From contig NZ_NADJ01000025.1 of assembly GCF_002196705.1 (NCBI RefSeq), positions 1 to 60,825 of the forward strand: a DNA stretch of 60,825 nt, written 5' to 3'. This DNA comes from Desulfosporosinus sp. FKB. GTDB taxonomy: Bacteria > Bacillota > Desulfitobacteriia > Desulfitobacteriales > Desulfitobacteriaceae. A program made the position numbers and the translations under genes. This document shows positions 37,698-46,876 of the stretch, piece after piece. Position 1 is the stretch's first letter. Every line of letters begins with the position of its first letter. Under the pieces are notes generated by a model that saw nothing but the letters and a program-made list of their open reading frames with translations, had not been told where the DNA came from and made no database searches.

Positions 37698-37712
37698 AAC
37701 CTTTGACCTCCT

Positions 37713-39140
37713 TTACAATTCTTTAGGGAACCTAATGACAGCACATGTTCCTTGTTGCTGTTTAATAATATAAAAAGATCCATTCAATTTTTCTTCGGCG
37801 AGGATTTTCACAATTTTCAATCCCAGGTGTCCTTTTTCATCCATTTGGGGTGAAAATCCAACGCCGTCGTCTTTTATTTGCAGTTGGATTTCCGAACCAC
37901 AATCCTCAATTCCCAGATAAATACTGCCATTTTCCCGTCCGGCAAAGGCATGTTTAAAAGTATTGCTGATCAGTTCATTAAGCATTAAGGAGAGAGTTGC
38001 AGCCTGGATGCTGGGCAGGATAAAAGAAATACCTACGATCCGCCAGTCAATCTTACACTCCTGTGAGCAGAGACCAGCAAAGCTCAGTTCAATGATTTTC
38101 GCACAAAGTTCTTTCAGATCCACCTCATCCATACTTTGATTGGCTAAAACGTCATAGACCATGGCCATGGAAAGAATCCGCCGAATACTGTCCGCAAAGG
38201 CATCTTTAACTAACGGATGATCGAGGCGACGCATTTGCAGGCGCAACAAACTCGCTATATTCTGCAGATTGTTCTTCACTCGATGGTGGATTTCCTGAAT
38301 GGCAACGGATTTCAAAATTAGTTCTTTCTCTTTTAGCCGCAAATCTGTAATATCACTTAAAATAATTACCGCTCCCTCAACATTTCCCCTAGTTATGAGA
38401 GGAATACCTTCAATTTTTAAATATTTTTGGGCGAAGGTAGCTTCACGACTCCAAGCTCGATTATGGTCCGGAATCTCCAGAGATTCTCTGAGTTGTTGTG
38501 GAAGCGCCTGTAAGCGACAGGGAATTTCCGTTGTACCGACGGCCACCTGCAGGAGGCCGTCCGCCATATGGTTCATATATTGAATATCTCCTTGGCCATC
38601 TAAAACGATAACCCCTTCGCGCAGATGATCGGGAAAACTCGTTTTATTGACCGACACGCCCATTAATGTCCGCGCCAAATGTTCCGCCGTCTCGCTTAAT
38701 AGTTCCACTTGCGCCTCCTGATTTACTTGCTCAGTGATATCACGCTCCATAATTAAGGCAGCAATGATATTTCCATGAGGATTACGAACAGGCACAACAG
38801 TTTGGGCAATGGGAATGCGTTCCTGACTCAAACCTCTAACTCCAAAACTTGGTTTTCCGGAAACAAGAGTTTGATAAACCGCCGGTTCATTAAAAGGGTG
38901 TGCCAGTTGACCAACAACAGAATGTGTATAAAGTGACCCGTTCTGAGGTTTGGCCCATTTTAAGACGACGGAATCGTAACCATTAACAGTCAAAGCATTA
39001 ATAAAAATGTCGGATTCCGTCAAAGAGGCGATATAATCCAAAATTCCGCAGAGAGTTTCAATGATCTCCATATCGGCTGCCGAGAGATGAGTATGCACCT
39101 GCAACATTTGATTTAAAGAGAGACCGTTGACCTCAAGCAT
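37713..39140 (-). CDS. eutW: EutW-type sensor histidine kinase
   Basis: A 475-residue soluble kinase. The N-terminal 140 residues form a sensor region of the PdtaS/EutW type, followed by a PAS-like domain (about 165-270). The HisKA_2 phosphoacceptor EIHHRVKNNLQNIASLLRL is near residues 288-306, with an HATPase domain (NELISNTFKHAF; DDGVGF) to the end. It should phosphorylate EutV on sensing ethanolamine; the ligand is assumed from family and context. A terminator and promoter precede it. Confidence 0.92.
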   Translation of the reverse strand: MLEVNGLSLNQMLQVHTHLSAADMEIIETLCGILDYIASLTESDIFINALTVNGYDSVVLKWAKPQNGSLYTHSVVGQLAHPFNEPAVYQTLVSGKPSFGVRGLSQERIPIAQTVVPVRNPHGNIIAALIMERDITEQVNQEAQVELLSETAEHLARTLMGVSVNKTSFPDHLREGVIVLDGQGDIQYMNHMADGLLQVAVGTTEIPCRLQALPQQLRESLEIPDHNRAWSREATFAQKYLKIEGIPLITRGNVEGAVIILSDITDLRLKEKELILKSVAIQEIHHRVKNNLQNIASLLRLQMRRLDHPLVKDAFADSIRRILSMAMVYDVLANQSMDEVDLKELCAKIIELSFAGLCSQECKIDWRIVGISFILPSIQAATLSLMLNELISNTFKHAFAGRENGSIYLGIEDCGSEIQLQIKDDGVGFSPQMDEKGHLGLKIVKILAEEKLNGSFYIIKQQQGTCAVIRFPKEL

Positions 39141-39172
39141 TTCTCCGCCTCCTGCTCATTACACTAGCTCTG

Positions 39173-39241
39173 AAAAAACAAAAGCCTTCAAATTCTGAAC
39201 ATCGTTACGGTCTGTTCAGAGTATTGAAGGCTTCGCTGCCT
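39173..39241 (-). terminator. attenuator with hexaloop hairpin before eutW
   Basis: On the minus strand AGGC-AGCGAA-GCCT forms a small hairpin with a six-base loop having A at position 1 and G at 4, the ANTAR-target pattern. Its 3' arm is also the 5' arm of a strong terminator (AAGCCTTCAA with TTGAAGGCTT, inner TCTGAACA/TGTTCAGA, then TTTTGTTTTTT). The two folds exclude each other, as in EutV-controlled leaders. Only one hexaloop is evident. Confidence 0.7.
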
Positions 39242-39253
39242 AAGTTTGATAAT

Positions 39254-39282
39254 AATTTAGCGTAACTCATCCGTTGTGTCAA
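39254..39282 (-). promoter_or_regulatory. sigma-A promoter of eutW
   Basis: TTGACA and TAAATT are separated by exactly 17 bases on the minus strand. Transcription would begin a few bases before the hexaloop hairpin. Confidence 0.7.
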
Positions 39283-39298
39283 CTTAATTCCTTCTTTA

Positions 39299-40834
39299 TT
39301 ACTTGGCGCTTACTGCTTGGGATGCGGAAGAATCCAAATCTTCGGAGTCATCAAAAGCCGACTTCGGCCCTTTGAACCAGCGGCGGACACTGATGAGATA
39401 CCATGGAATGAGCAAAGCCCAAACGATTAAGAGTACAACACCGGTAAAGTTAAAGTTGGCAAAGGTTATGGGAGATTGTACAGGCAAAACAAACAAAACG
39501 CTGGCAAAAAGGACCCAAACAATAGCAATCCAGCCGACAAGTTTGCTCCAGTTACCTAAGTTCCAAGGCCCTGGCGTAAATCGTTCCGGGTGAATGTTCT
39601 TTAAAAAGACGGGGATCACATAGGCGATATAAAGACCGATAACAGCTATAGAAGTGACCGCAGCATAGACGACAGAACTGAAGAGAGCCGGAAGGGCGAG
39701 AATAAAAGCAGCTGTGATAGAAGTCAGCAGGGCGTTAATCGGAACATGTCTTCCATCGAGCTTGTACAAAAACTTGGAACCCGGCAAACCACCGTCCCTG
39801 GCAAAGGCGAAAAGCATGCGCGAGTTTGAAGTGATCGAGGCTGTGCCGCAGAAGAACTGAGCAACTATGGCGATTAGAAAGAGCAGCGTACCAAGGGTTG
39901 ACCCTAAACGGGTATTTAAAATATAGAGCACGGGATTCGTGGAGTTAAGTGTATCCTTCAGTTCCGGCATAGCCACCAGCAGCGCCATAAGCAGCAAATA
40001 ACCGGCAATGGCTGAGATGACGACAGCCATTAAGATCCCCCGTGGTGCCGAAAGTTCGGCTCCTTCAGTTTCCTCCGAAACGTGGGCGGAAGCATCATAC
40101 CCTGTAAACGTATATGATGCCAACAATAATCCTAGAGCAAAACCATACCAGTAGGGAAAGCCTGTACTCGTGAATCGAGTAGTGAACATGAAACTGATGG
40201 GATTGGCGTGGTGTGGTGCCAAAAACATTAAAATGCCAACAATGAGAATTACACCGCCAATATGCCACCAGGCACTGATATTATTGAGCAAAGAGACCAG
40301 TCGAATTCCTCGGGAATTGATATAGGCTTGGGCTGAAAGAATTATGGCATAAGTAATCAATGTGGCAACGGAACCAGCCACTCCATCCGTAGGCAGGGCA
40401 GGTATATATTGGTTCAGCAAAGCATTGACAAAAAGCGCCAAGCCATAGTCAATCCCGGCAGTGACGGCAATTTGCCCGATCACATTAAACCAGGCTGTAA
40501 ACCACCCCCAACCGGGCCCGCCCAGTTTTGACGCCCAGTAATAGAGACCTCCGGCAGTGGGGTATGCAGAAGCAATTTCCGCCATAGCAGCAGCAACCAA
40601 AATAGCGAAGAGACTGACGATGGGCCAACCGTAGACCATGGCACTGGGCCCGGCTGCACCTAGGCCAAAACCGAATAAAGTTAAGGATCCAGCCAGAACT
40701 GAAATAATCGTGAAGGAAATTGCAAAATTAGTAAACCCACTCATGGAACGGGCCAATTCTTGTTTATAGCCCAATTCTTTTAGACGCTGAGAGTCTCTTT
40801 GCAGTATCTCATTTCTTGATAATTTAATCGTCAT
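39299..40834 (-). CDS. APC-superfamily permease, probably for ethanolamine
   Basis: A 511-residue protein with about 12 membrane helices, of the amino acid/choline transporter type: an N-terminal ELARSMSGFTNFAISFTIIS, the AYPTAGGLYYWASKLGGP loop, and FTGYDASAHVSEETEGAELS, a signature of this group. The location before eutWV-ABC suggests it imports ethanolamine; GABA or choline are alternatives by homology. I chose ATG 40834; the frame also opens with GTG at 40843. Confidence 0.82.
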   Translation of the reverse strand: MTIKLSRNEILQRDSQRLKELGYKQELARSMSGFTNFAISFTIISVLAGSLTLFGFGLGAAGPSAMVYGWPIVSLFAILVAAAMAEIASAYPTAGGLYYWASKLGGPGWGWFTAWFNVIGQIAVTAGIDYGLALFVNALLNQYIPALPTDGVAGSVATLITYAIILSAQAYINSRGIRLVSLLNNISAWWHIGGVILIVGILMFLAPHHANPISFMFTTRFTSTGFPYWYGFALGLLLASYTFTGYDASAHVSEETEGAELSAPRGILMAVVISAIAGYLLLMALLVAMPELKDTLNSTNPVLYILNTRLGSTLGTLLFLIAIVAQFFCGTASITSNSRMLFAFARDGGLPGSKFLYKLDGRHVPINALLTSITAAFILALPALFSSVVYAAVTSIAVIGLYIAYVIPVFLKNIHPERFTPGPWNLGNWSKLVGWIAIVWVLFASVLFVLPVQSPITFANFNFTGVVLLIVWALLIPWYLISVRRWFKGPKSAFDDSEDLDSSASQAVSAK

Positions 40835-40953
40835 ATTTTTCACATCCTAACCTTTGAATTTACACACGTCGCTAAATTGCTTTTAGAAGCCTTCTCTTTT
40901 CCACCTCCACTTAAGTTAAATATTCTCCCATTTCAGAACTCACCTCCCTTAAA

Positions 40954-40998
40954 TAAAAAAAGCCGCTTAATCCCGGCGATAAACCTAGGAAAAGCAGC
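40954..40998 (-). terminator. second leader terminator before the permease
   Basis: GCTGCTT/AAGCGGC with a long loop is followed by TTTTTTT on the minus strand, about 120 bases before the permease start. Confidence 0.65.
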
Positions 40999-41030
40999 AC
41001 CTTTACTACTATTACATTGTATACAAGAAC

Positions 41031-41075
41031 AAAAAAAGCCTTACACATGCTTTAGCACGGTAAGGCCTCATCGCC
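41031..41075 (-). terminator. first leader terminator with hexaloop hairpin before the permease
   Basis: The strong terminator GCCTTAC-CGTGC-TAAA-GCATG-GTAAGGC is followed by TTTTTTT. Directly upstream, GGC-GATGAG-GCC forms a six-base-loop hairpin whose 3' arm is shared with the terminator stem, the same layout as before eutW. The loop starts with G rather than the A expected for ANTAR targets. Confidence 0.7.
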
Positions 41076-41096
41076 AATCGTTTATTTAATAAGCTT

Positions 41097-41125
41097 ATTA
41101 TATAGCAGATTGTGAAAAAGCGCAA
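41097..41125 (-). promoter_or_regulatory. sigma-A promoter of the permease leader
   Basis: A perfect TATAAT is preceded by TTGCGC at 17 bases on the minus strand, just downstream of guaA. It leads into two consecutive terminators. Confidence 0.65.
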
Positions 41126-41162
41126 GATTTTATAGCTTATAATGACTATTTTAAATGTCCAT

Positions 41163-42695
41163 CTACTCCCACTCAATCGTTCCGGGTGGTTTGCTGGTGA
41201 TATCATAAACGACGCGGTTTACCCCGCGGACTTCATTGACAATCCGTGAGGAGATGTTGTGGAGAAGGTCATAGGGCAGTCTGGCCCAATCAGCGGTCAT
41301 GGCGTCTTCACTCGTCACCGCTCTTAAGATTATTGGATATTCATAAGTTCGGCCGTCTCCCATTACGCCAACGCTTTTGATGGAGGGAAGGACGGCAAAG
41401 CTTTGCCACAGATCCCGATATAAGCCTGAGCGGCGAATTTCCTCGATAATAATGGCATCCGCTTCTCGCAGAATATCTAGTTTCTCGCGGGTTACCTCAC
41501 CGAGAATACGGATTGCCAGACCAGGTCCCGGGAAAGGTTGACGCCAAACGATTTCTTCACTCATGCCCAATTCCGTCCCTAATTCGCGCACTTCGTCTTT
41601 AAATAACATGCGCAGCGGTTCAACCAGCTTAAACTGCATATCCTCCGGCAGGCCGCCAACATTATGATGGCTCTTGATAGTTTCCGCTGTCTCCGTGCCG
41701 CTCTCGACAATGTCCGGATAGAGTGTCCCCTGCACCAGAAAGTCAACTTGACCGAGTTTTGCAGCCTCAGCTTCAAATACTCTAATGAACTCATTGCCGA
41801 TCGCCTTACGTTTAACCTCGGGCTCAGATACTCCTTCAAGCTTGGCCATAAATCGCTCGCGAGCATCCACAAACACTAAATTAAGCTGAAACTGCTCCGT
41901 GAAAACTTTTCGGACTTGTTCCGCTTCGTTCTTGCGCATAAAACCATGATCGACAAAAACGCAGGTCAATTGGTCACCTACAGCTTTATGAACTAAAGCG
42001 GCAGCTACTGAAGAATCAACACCGCCGCTCAAGGCGCAGAGGACTCGTCCCTTTCCGACCTTAGCCCGGATCTCAGCTACTTGCAGTTCAATGAATGACT
42101 CCATAGTCCAATCCCCGGCACAGTGACAGACATCAAACAAAAATTGCTCAAGCATTTTTTGACCGTCAGGAGTATGTTTAACTTCAGGATGAAATTGAAC
42201 GCCATAAAAATGGCGCGCAGAATCCATCATTGCTGCGATAGATGTATGCCCAGTATGGGCAGCAATCTCAAAGCCTTCAGGCAAAGACTTAATAGAATCG
42301 CCATGGCTCATCCAGCAAGGACGCTCCCCGCCTAAACCGGCCCATAAATCGTTTGCTTTGTCCACAGTAAGCATGGCTTTACCGTACTCACTGGCTATGG
42401 GACGTTCCACCGCACCTCCCAATTGCAGGGCCATAAGCTGCATGCCGTAGCAAATCCCCAGGATAGGAATTCCCAAGTTATAAATTTCGGGGTCCACTTT
42501 TGGAGCATTCGGCTGATTAACACTGGCAGGCCCTCCGGAAAAGATAATGCCTTTAGGCTGCCGTGCCTTTATGTCCTCGATAGACGTTTTATAAGAAATC
42601 ATCTCAGAATATACATGAGCTTCACGTACTCGTCTTGCAATGAGCTGATTGTATTGCCCTCCAAAATCCAGAACTAAAACGACTTCCTTTGTCAC
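41163..42695 (-). CDS. guaA: GMP synthase (glutamine-hydrolysing)
   Basis: A 510-residue enzyme making GMP from XMP. The class I amidotransferase domain ([18 protein letters not shown]; nucleophile in GICYGMQ; QFHPEV) is followed by the ATP-pyrophosphatase domain ([12 protein letters not shown] near 221) and the dimerisation domain with KPPGTIEWE at the end. The start is GTG with GGTGATG upstream. It follows hpt by 23 bases, forming a purine salvage pair. Confidence 0.97.
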   Translation of the reverse strand: MTKEVVLVLDFGGQYNQLIARRVREAHVYSEMISYKTSIEDIKARQPKGIIFSGGPASVNQPNAPKVDPEIYNLGIPILGICYGMQLMALQLGGAVERPIASEYGKAMLTVDKANDLWAGLGGERPCWMSHGDSIKSLPEGFEIAAHTGHTSIAAMMDSARHFYGVQFHPEVKHTPDGQKMLEQFLFDVCHCAGDWTMESFIELQVAEIRAKVGKGRVLCALSGGVDSSVAAALVHKAVGDQLTCVFVDHGFMRKNEAEQVRKVFTEQFQLNLVFVDARERFMAKLEGVSEPEVKRKAIGNEFIRVFEAEAAKLGQVDFLVQGTLYPDIVESGTETAETIKSHHNVGGLPEDMQFKLVEPLRMLFKDEVRELGTELGMSEEIVWRQPFPGPGLAIRILGEVTREKLDILREADAIIIEEIRRSGLYRDLWQSFAVLPSIKSVGVMGDGRTYEYPIILRAVTSEDAMTADWARLPYDLLHNISSRIVNEVRGVNRVVYDITSKPPGTIEWE

Positions 42696-42718
42696 GTTAT
42701 TTCATCACCATTTCTTTG

Positions 42719-43261
42719 TTAATTAACTTCATAAGCTTCCTGTTTCAGAACTCCTACGTAGGGTAAATTCCGATATTCTTCATTAAAATCCAAACCGTAG
42801 CCCACAACAAATTCATCGGGAATAGCAAACCCGTTATAATCAGGAACTACTTCCACCTGCCGGCGGGCAGCCTTATCGAGCAGGGTAACCACCTTAACAC
42901 TCAAAGGGTTACGAGCTTTGAGATTTTCTTTCAAGTACTTCAGGGTTAATCCGGTATCGACAATATCTTCGACCACCAAAATATGAACGTCATCCACACT
43001 ACGTTCCAAATCTTTAAGAATCCGCACGACTCCAGAAGATTTTGTTGACACACCATAGCTCGATAAGGCCATAAAGTCGTAAGCCAATGGCAGCTTGATC
43101 TCACGAATAAGATCCGCCATAAAAGGGACGGCTCCTTTCAAGATCCCTAACACTAAAAGATTTTTACCTTCGTAATCCCGAGTAATCTGTGCTCCCAATT
43201 CGGCAACGCGTTTTGCTAACCCCTCCTTGGAAATCAATACCTTCCCGATATATTCTTCCAC
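42719..43261 (-). CDS. hpt: hypoxanthine phosphoribosyltransferase
   Basis: A 180-residue salvage enzyme turning hypoxanthine or guanine plus PRPP into IMP or GMP. The PRPP loop [15 protein letters not shown] and the flexible-loop segment SYG are present. I chose the GTG at 43261 with GGAGG eight bases upstream, because it gives the normal family N-terminus ([11 protein letters not shown]); the frame extends to a TTG at 43288. Confidence 0.95.
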   Translation of the reverse strand: MEEYIGKVLISKEGLAKRVAELGAQITRDYEGKNLLVLGILKGAVPFMADLIREIKLPLAYDFMALSSYGVSTKSSGVVRILKDLERSVDDVHILVVEDIVDTGLTLKYLKENLKARNPLSVKVVTLLDKAARRQVEVVPDYNGFAIPDEFVVGYGLDFNEEYRNLPYVGVLKQEAYEVN

Positions 43262-43390
43262 AATGGACCCCTCCACACAAAAAATCAATTAAAACTTATT
43301 TAAAAACTATACCAGAGCCTTGTCATTTCTGCAAGCGAACCTCTCCTACCTACACTTCGTTATCTCACCAGTCTTCTCGCCGCAAACAGA

Positions 43391-43429
43391 AAAATAAAAG
43401 CCAGGAACACCTCTCGGGTTTCCTGGCTT
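43391..43429 (-). terminator. intrinsic terminator between the unknown membrane protein and hpt
   Basis: AAGCCAGGAA/TTCCTGGCTT with an eleven-base loop is followed by TTATTTTT on the minus strand. Confidence 0.8.
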
Positions 43430-43468
43430 ATGTCCTTGACTCTTTCTAAACTTTATTTTATCGCTCTT

Positions 43469-44131
43469 TTAAAGAGTAGGGGCCTGTATCGTTATCTTCT
43501 TTCCAATATCCCAAAACTCAAGTGTCATTGTCATAGGGTCAGATTTGGCTTTATTTTTGGCTTCGATTGTCGCTTTTACCAACGTTTTATCCGACTTTCG
43601 AATATAAAGTGTGTACTGGAAATCGGTCCAAAATTCCTCCATCATTTTATTTTGCACACTGGGCTTTAACTGGCAAACCCAAACTTTTTGTTCGTTGACC
43701 TTCCCTTGACCGCTAAGCACCACCTCACCAAGTTCTTTCATTTGTAATGAAGATAGGGGGTCGAGCTCCGCCAGAAAGACTTCTTCTGCAGCCTGCCCGT
43801 TAGCAAATTTAATCCATTTTTTGCTAAAGGGATCTTTGCTGAACGTTGATTTGCCGATTTTGATCAGCTCAACTTCGCTTCCCGTCAATTCTCCTAAAAT
43901 CCTAGTGTTTCCTCCGGTTTTTTCCCCCTGTACTCGGGCAAGAACCCGATCTTTTCCTTCAACCCATTGATGCTGGGTCAAACTGTAGCGAAAAGAGGGC
44001 GCAGCATTTAATTTTTCCAAGCCGTGTGTTACCAGCTTAGTAGGGTCTGGCGGCCAATTAAGCCATCCTATGATACCCCCCAACAACACGATACTGATCC
44101 CAATGAGAAACCATAATCCCCTTTTCTTCAT
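43469..44131 (-). CDS. membrane-anchored extracellular protein of unknown function
   Basis: A 220-residue protein with one N-terminal membrane helix (about residues 6-25) and no lipobox, followed by a beta-rich part (SFRYSLTQHQWVEGKDRV; LYIRKSDKTLVKATIE; MTLEFWDIGKKI). The strand pattern is like the lipid-carrier LolA/LppX fold, but this is only an impression. A terminator follows. No clear partner is nearby. Confidence 0.65.
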   Translation of the reverse strand: MKKRGLWFLIGISIVLLGGIIGWLNWPPDPTKLVTHGLEKLNAAPSFRYSLTQHQWVEGKDRVLARVQGEKTGGNTRILGELTGSEVELIKIGKSTFSKDPFSKKWIKFANGQAAEEVFLAELDPLSSLQMKELGEVVLSGQGKVNEQKVWVCQLKPSVQNKMMEEFWTDFQYTLYIRKSDKTLVKATIEAKNKAKSDPMTMTLEFWDIGKKITIQAPTL

Positions 44132-44259
44132 AACATGCCCCCCTGGCGGAGTTCTTACCTACTAATATGTAACTTCAGCTTGCCTTATTCCTAGGCATTA
44201 AGAATTCCCACTTTTTAAAATATCAAGAATCCGCTCAAGTTATCAGTCAGAGGCAAAGG

Positions 44260-45654
44260 CTACTCAAGGGGAGATTTTATCCTTTTTCCTCTTGCTAAGG
44301 AGGCAAAGGTACCGATCAAACAAAGAAAACTAAAGACAATGAAACTGTTTTTCGAGCTTTTTAGGAAACTTGTCACGTAATACGGGGAATCAAGAGTCAT
44401 ATCCTTCATGTCTAAGGAAGTAATTAAAGCCACTATGGTCATACTTAATGTTTGACCCAGCAACCTCATGGTTCCCAGAGTTGAGGAGGCTACTCCATAA
44501 AGGGACCGTTCAACAGAGCTCATTACAGCATTAGTATTAGGAGAGGAAAAGAGGGCAAAACCGAGTCCGATGAAGGCCAGATTAAGAACAATAAGCAAAA
44601 TAGACGTATTCTTAAGCAAAAAAACGAATGAAAACAAGCCTAAGGTTGTTATACCCATGCCTAAAGAAGCGAGGATCTGAGAATTGATTCGATCCGATAA
44701 ACGGCCAGCCAAAGGAGAAAGAAAAGCCATAATAATGGGCTGAGACAAAAGAATTAAACCTGACTGAGATATTTCAACGTTTTGGACATTTTGCAGATAT
44801 ATTGACATGAGGTAAACCAAAGCGAACGTCGCGCTGTAGTTAATAAGGGCAGCAAGGTTGGAAAAGGTAAAGGAACGATTGCTGAGAAACAAGCCCATGG
44901 GCAGAAGAGGATATGATAGTTTATTTTCATAGATAACAAAGGCAGCCAAAAGCAGAAGCCCGCAGGCAAAGGCAATCATATAGTTGTATCCTGCAGCAAT
45001 ATCAGATAATCCATAAAGGAAAAGCAAAATGCCAAGTATCCACAGAATACTCCCCCATTTATCCAGGTTTTCATGATCTGCTCCAATCCATTCCCCGGAT
45101 AGTTTGGTTAAAGTCAAACCAAGAATTACCAAAGAAATCACAAAATTTAAGAGAAATATCCCGCGCCAGCTGATGGTGCTGCAGATGAATCCTCCCAGGA
45201 CGGGACCTAAAGAGAGGCCAATATAGGTAGCTGCTGCACTTAACCCCATTGCCTTTCCCCGGTCTTTTGCCGGGACGACAGATGTTAAGATGGCCATCGA
45301 AGTACCAAAGATCATGGCACTGGCAATTCCTTGAAAAACCCTAAATACAATTAAAACGGGAAAAGAAAAAGCCAATCCGCAGCCCAAAGATGTTACAGCA
45401 AAAGCAATCATTCCCAGAATAAAAATCTTTTTGCGGCCGACAAGATCAGCTAAACGGCCAAAGGGTAATAAAAAGGCTGCCGTGGCCAACAAGTAGCTGG
45501 TTACCACCCAGTTCAGCCAGGATTGATCAACCCCGTATTCCAAAGCAATCTGGGGAATGCCAAGATTTATAGCATTACTCATAAATGGGGTGATAAAGGA
45601 TGTTATCATGACGATAACCATAGTAAGCTTTACAATTGATTGATTTTCTTCCAT
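44260..45654 (-). CDS. MFS drug exporter, DHA2 (14-helix) type
   Basis: A 464-residue transporter with about 13-14 helices. The motif A loop GRLADLVGRKKIF is at about residues 66-78, and motif C lies in LGPVLGGFICSTISWRGIF near 160-178, typical of EmrB/QacA-type proton antiporters. I chose ATG 45654 with GGGGGATTATGT upstream over the TTG at 45669. The substrate is not predictable. Confidence 0.82.
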   Translation of the reverse strand: MEENQSIVKLTMVIVMITSFITPFMSNAINLGIPQIALEYGVDQSWLNWVVTSYLLATAAFLLPFGRLADLVGRKKIFILGMIAFAVTSLGCGLAFSFPVLIVFRVFQGIASAMIFGTSMAILTSVVPAKDRGKAMGLSAAATYIGLSLGPVLGGFICSTISWRGIFLLNFVISLVILGLTLTKLSGEWIGADHENLDKWGSILWILGILLFLYGLSDIAAGYNYMIAFACGLLLLAAFVIYENKLSYPLLPMGLFLSNRSFTFSNLAALINYSATFALVYLMSIYLQNVQNVEISQSGLILLSQPIIMAFLSPLAGRLSDRINSQILASLGMGITTLGLFSFVFLLKNTSILLIVLNLAFIGLGFALFSSPNTNAVMSSVERSLYGVASSTLGTMRLLGQTLSMTIVALITSLDMKDMTLDSPYYVTSFLKSSKNSFIVFSFLCLIGTFASLARGKRIKSPLE

Positions 45655-45899
45655 ACATAATCCCCCCAAATAGTTTTAACTATGAAGCATTATGCGGCTC
45701 CATTGAAAAATATTAATGCAATCCAGCAACGAAATTATGCCCCCGACAGTTACGAAAAATCTGCTTCAAATTGGAACCCAACAAATAAAGTTTCAACATT
45801 TTTTTGAAATATCCTACTAATTTAAACAAGGGTTATTACATTTTATATCCTGGTATCTCAAATACGGCTCTCTCTAAAAATAACAACGCTAAAGTAAGG

Positions 45900-45980
45900 A
45901 AGAAAACTTAGCTGGCATTCGAGACACTGTCTTCGAATTTGTTATCCTCCAACGAAAGTGGCAGGTTAGTTTGTACCTGA
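45900..45980 (-). repeat. structured intergenic repeat between trpA and the exporter
   Basis: A close relative of the eutV-eutA element. On the minus strand it begins AACTAACCTGCCACTTTCG and ends TGCCAGCTAAGTTTTCTT with the same conserved mismatches; the inner hairpin is TTCGAAGAC-AGT-GTCTCGAA. The G-C pair of the first copy is replaced by an A-T pair here, which keeps the stem. Confidence 0.65.
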
Positions 45981-46019
45981 CGCTAGAGGAATGTATACAA
46001 CCGAAGTATTCGAAAATAA

Positions 46020-46049
46020 GAAATAACAGCCCTTTCGAGCTGTTATTTC
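46020..46049 (-). terminator. intrinsic terminator of the trp operon
   Basis: GAAATAACAGC/GCTGTTATTTC with an eight-base loop, followed by TTATTTT on the minus strand, about 50 bases after trpA. Confidence 0.85.
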
Positions 46050-46096
46050 CGTTGTATTGCCGTTATTTTAGCCGCCAAAACAAATAATATTTCTAT

Positions 46097-46876
46097 CTAA
46101 TCAATATCTCTAACCGCGTCTTTCATACTTCGAACATAGTCATAAATATGAGGACCGGCCTCTTCACCATACTTCTCAACAATTTTGACAATCGCACTGC
46201 CCACAATCACCCCATCGGTAATTTTGGCAATTTCCTCAGCCTGTTTTGGCGTATTAATACCAAAGCCTACCGCCGTAGGAACAGAACTTGATTCCCTTAT
46301 AACCCCTATGATCGAACTCAAATCTGTTTTAATTTCACTTCTCATACCTGTGACACCCATGGAAGAGACCACATAAATAAAACCTGTCGCCTCCGCGGCA
46401 ATCTGTTTAATGCGTTGTTCCGAAGTGGGGGCGATTAAGGAAATCACGTCAACTCCAAAACCAGCGGCAATTTCAGTCAGCTCACCTTTTTCTTCATAAG
46501 GCAGATCAGGGATAATAATGCCGTCAACCCCGACTTCAGCACAGCGTTGAAAAAAGCGGGAGTACCCATAATTAAAGACGGGATTCAAATAGGTTAGAAA
46601 AACGAGAGGCACCTTAGTCTTTTGGCGCACTGAAACCACCAAGTCAAAAATTTTGTCCACGGTTGCTCCGGCTGCAAGGGCCCGGATGTTCGCCTCTTGA
46701 ATAACCGGTCCCTCAGCAATGGGATCAGAGAAAGGAATACCAATTTCCACTAAATCAGCACCGCCCTGAACCATTGCCAAAATGAATTCCTCACTCTTTT
46801 CCAGTGAAGGATCTCCCCCTGTGACAAATCCGATAAAGGCTTTCCCGTTTTTAAAGGCCTCTGCAATATTACTCAT
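46097..46876 (-). CDS. trpA: tryptophan synthase alpha subunit
   Basis: TrpA cleaves indole-3-glycerol phosphate. The 259-residue barrel has the catalytic E in [16 protein letters not shown] (about residues 46-61) and D in [10 protein letters not shown], plus GFGI(N) for phosphate binding. The ATG overlaps the trpB stop by eight bases. Confidence 0.97.
   Translation of the reverse strand: MSNIAEAFKNGKAFIGFVTGGDPSLEKSEEFILAMVQGGADLVEIGIPFSDPIAEGPVIQEANIRALAAGATVDKIFDLVVSVRQKTKVPLVFLTYLNPVFNYGYSRFFQRCAEVGVDGIIIPDLPYEEKGELTEIAAGFGVDVISLIAPTSEQRIKQIAAEATGFIYVVSSMGVTGMRSEIKTDLSSIIGVIRESSSVPTAVGFGINTPKQAEEIAKITDGVIVGSAIVKIVEKYGEEAGPHIYDYVRSMKDAVRDID

Noticed and set aside
33256-40834. Cobalamin riboswitch or microcompartment genes with the eut cluster
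   Set aside because: I looked for a B12-box in the leaders and for shell genes and saw neither within the window.
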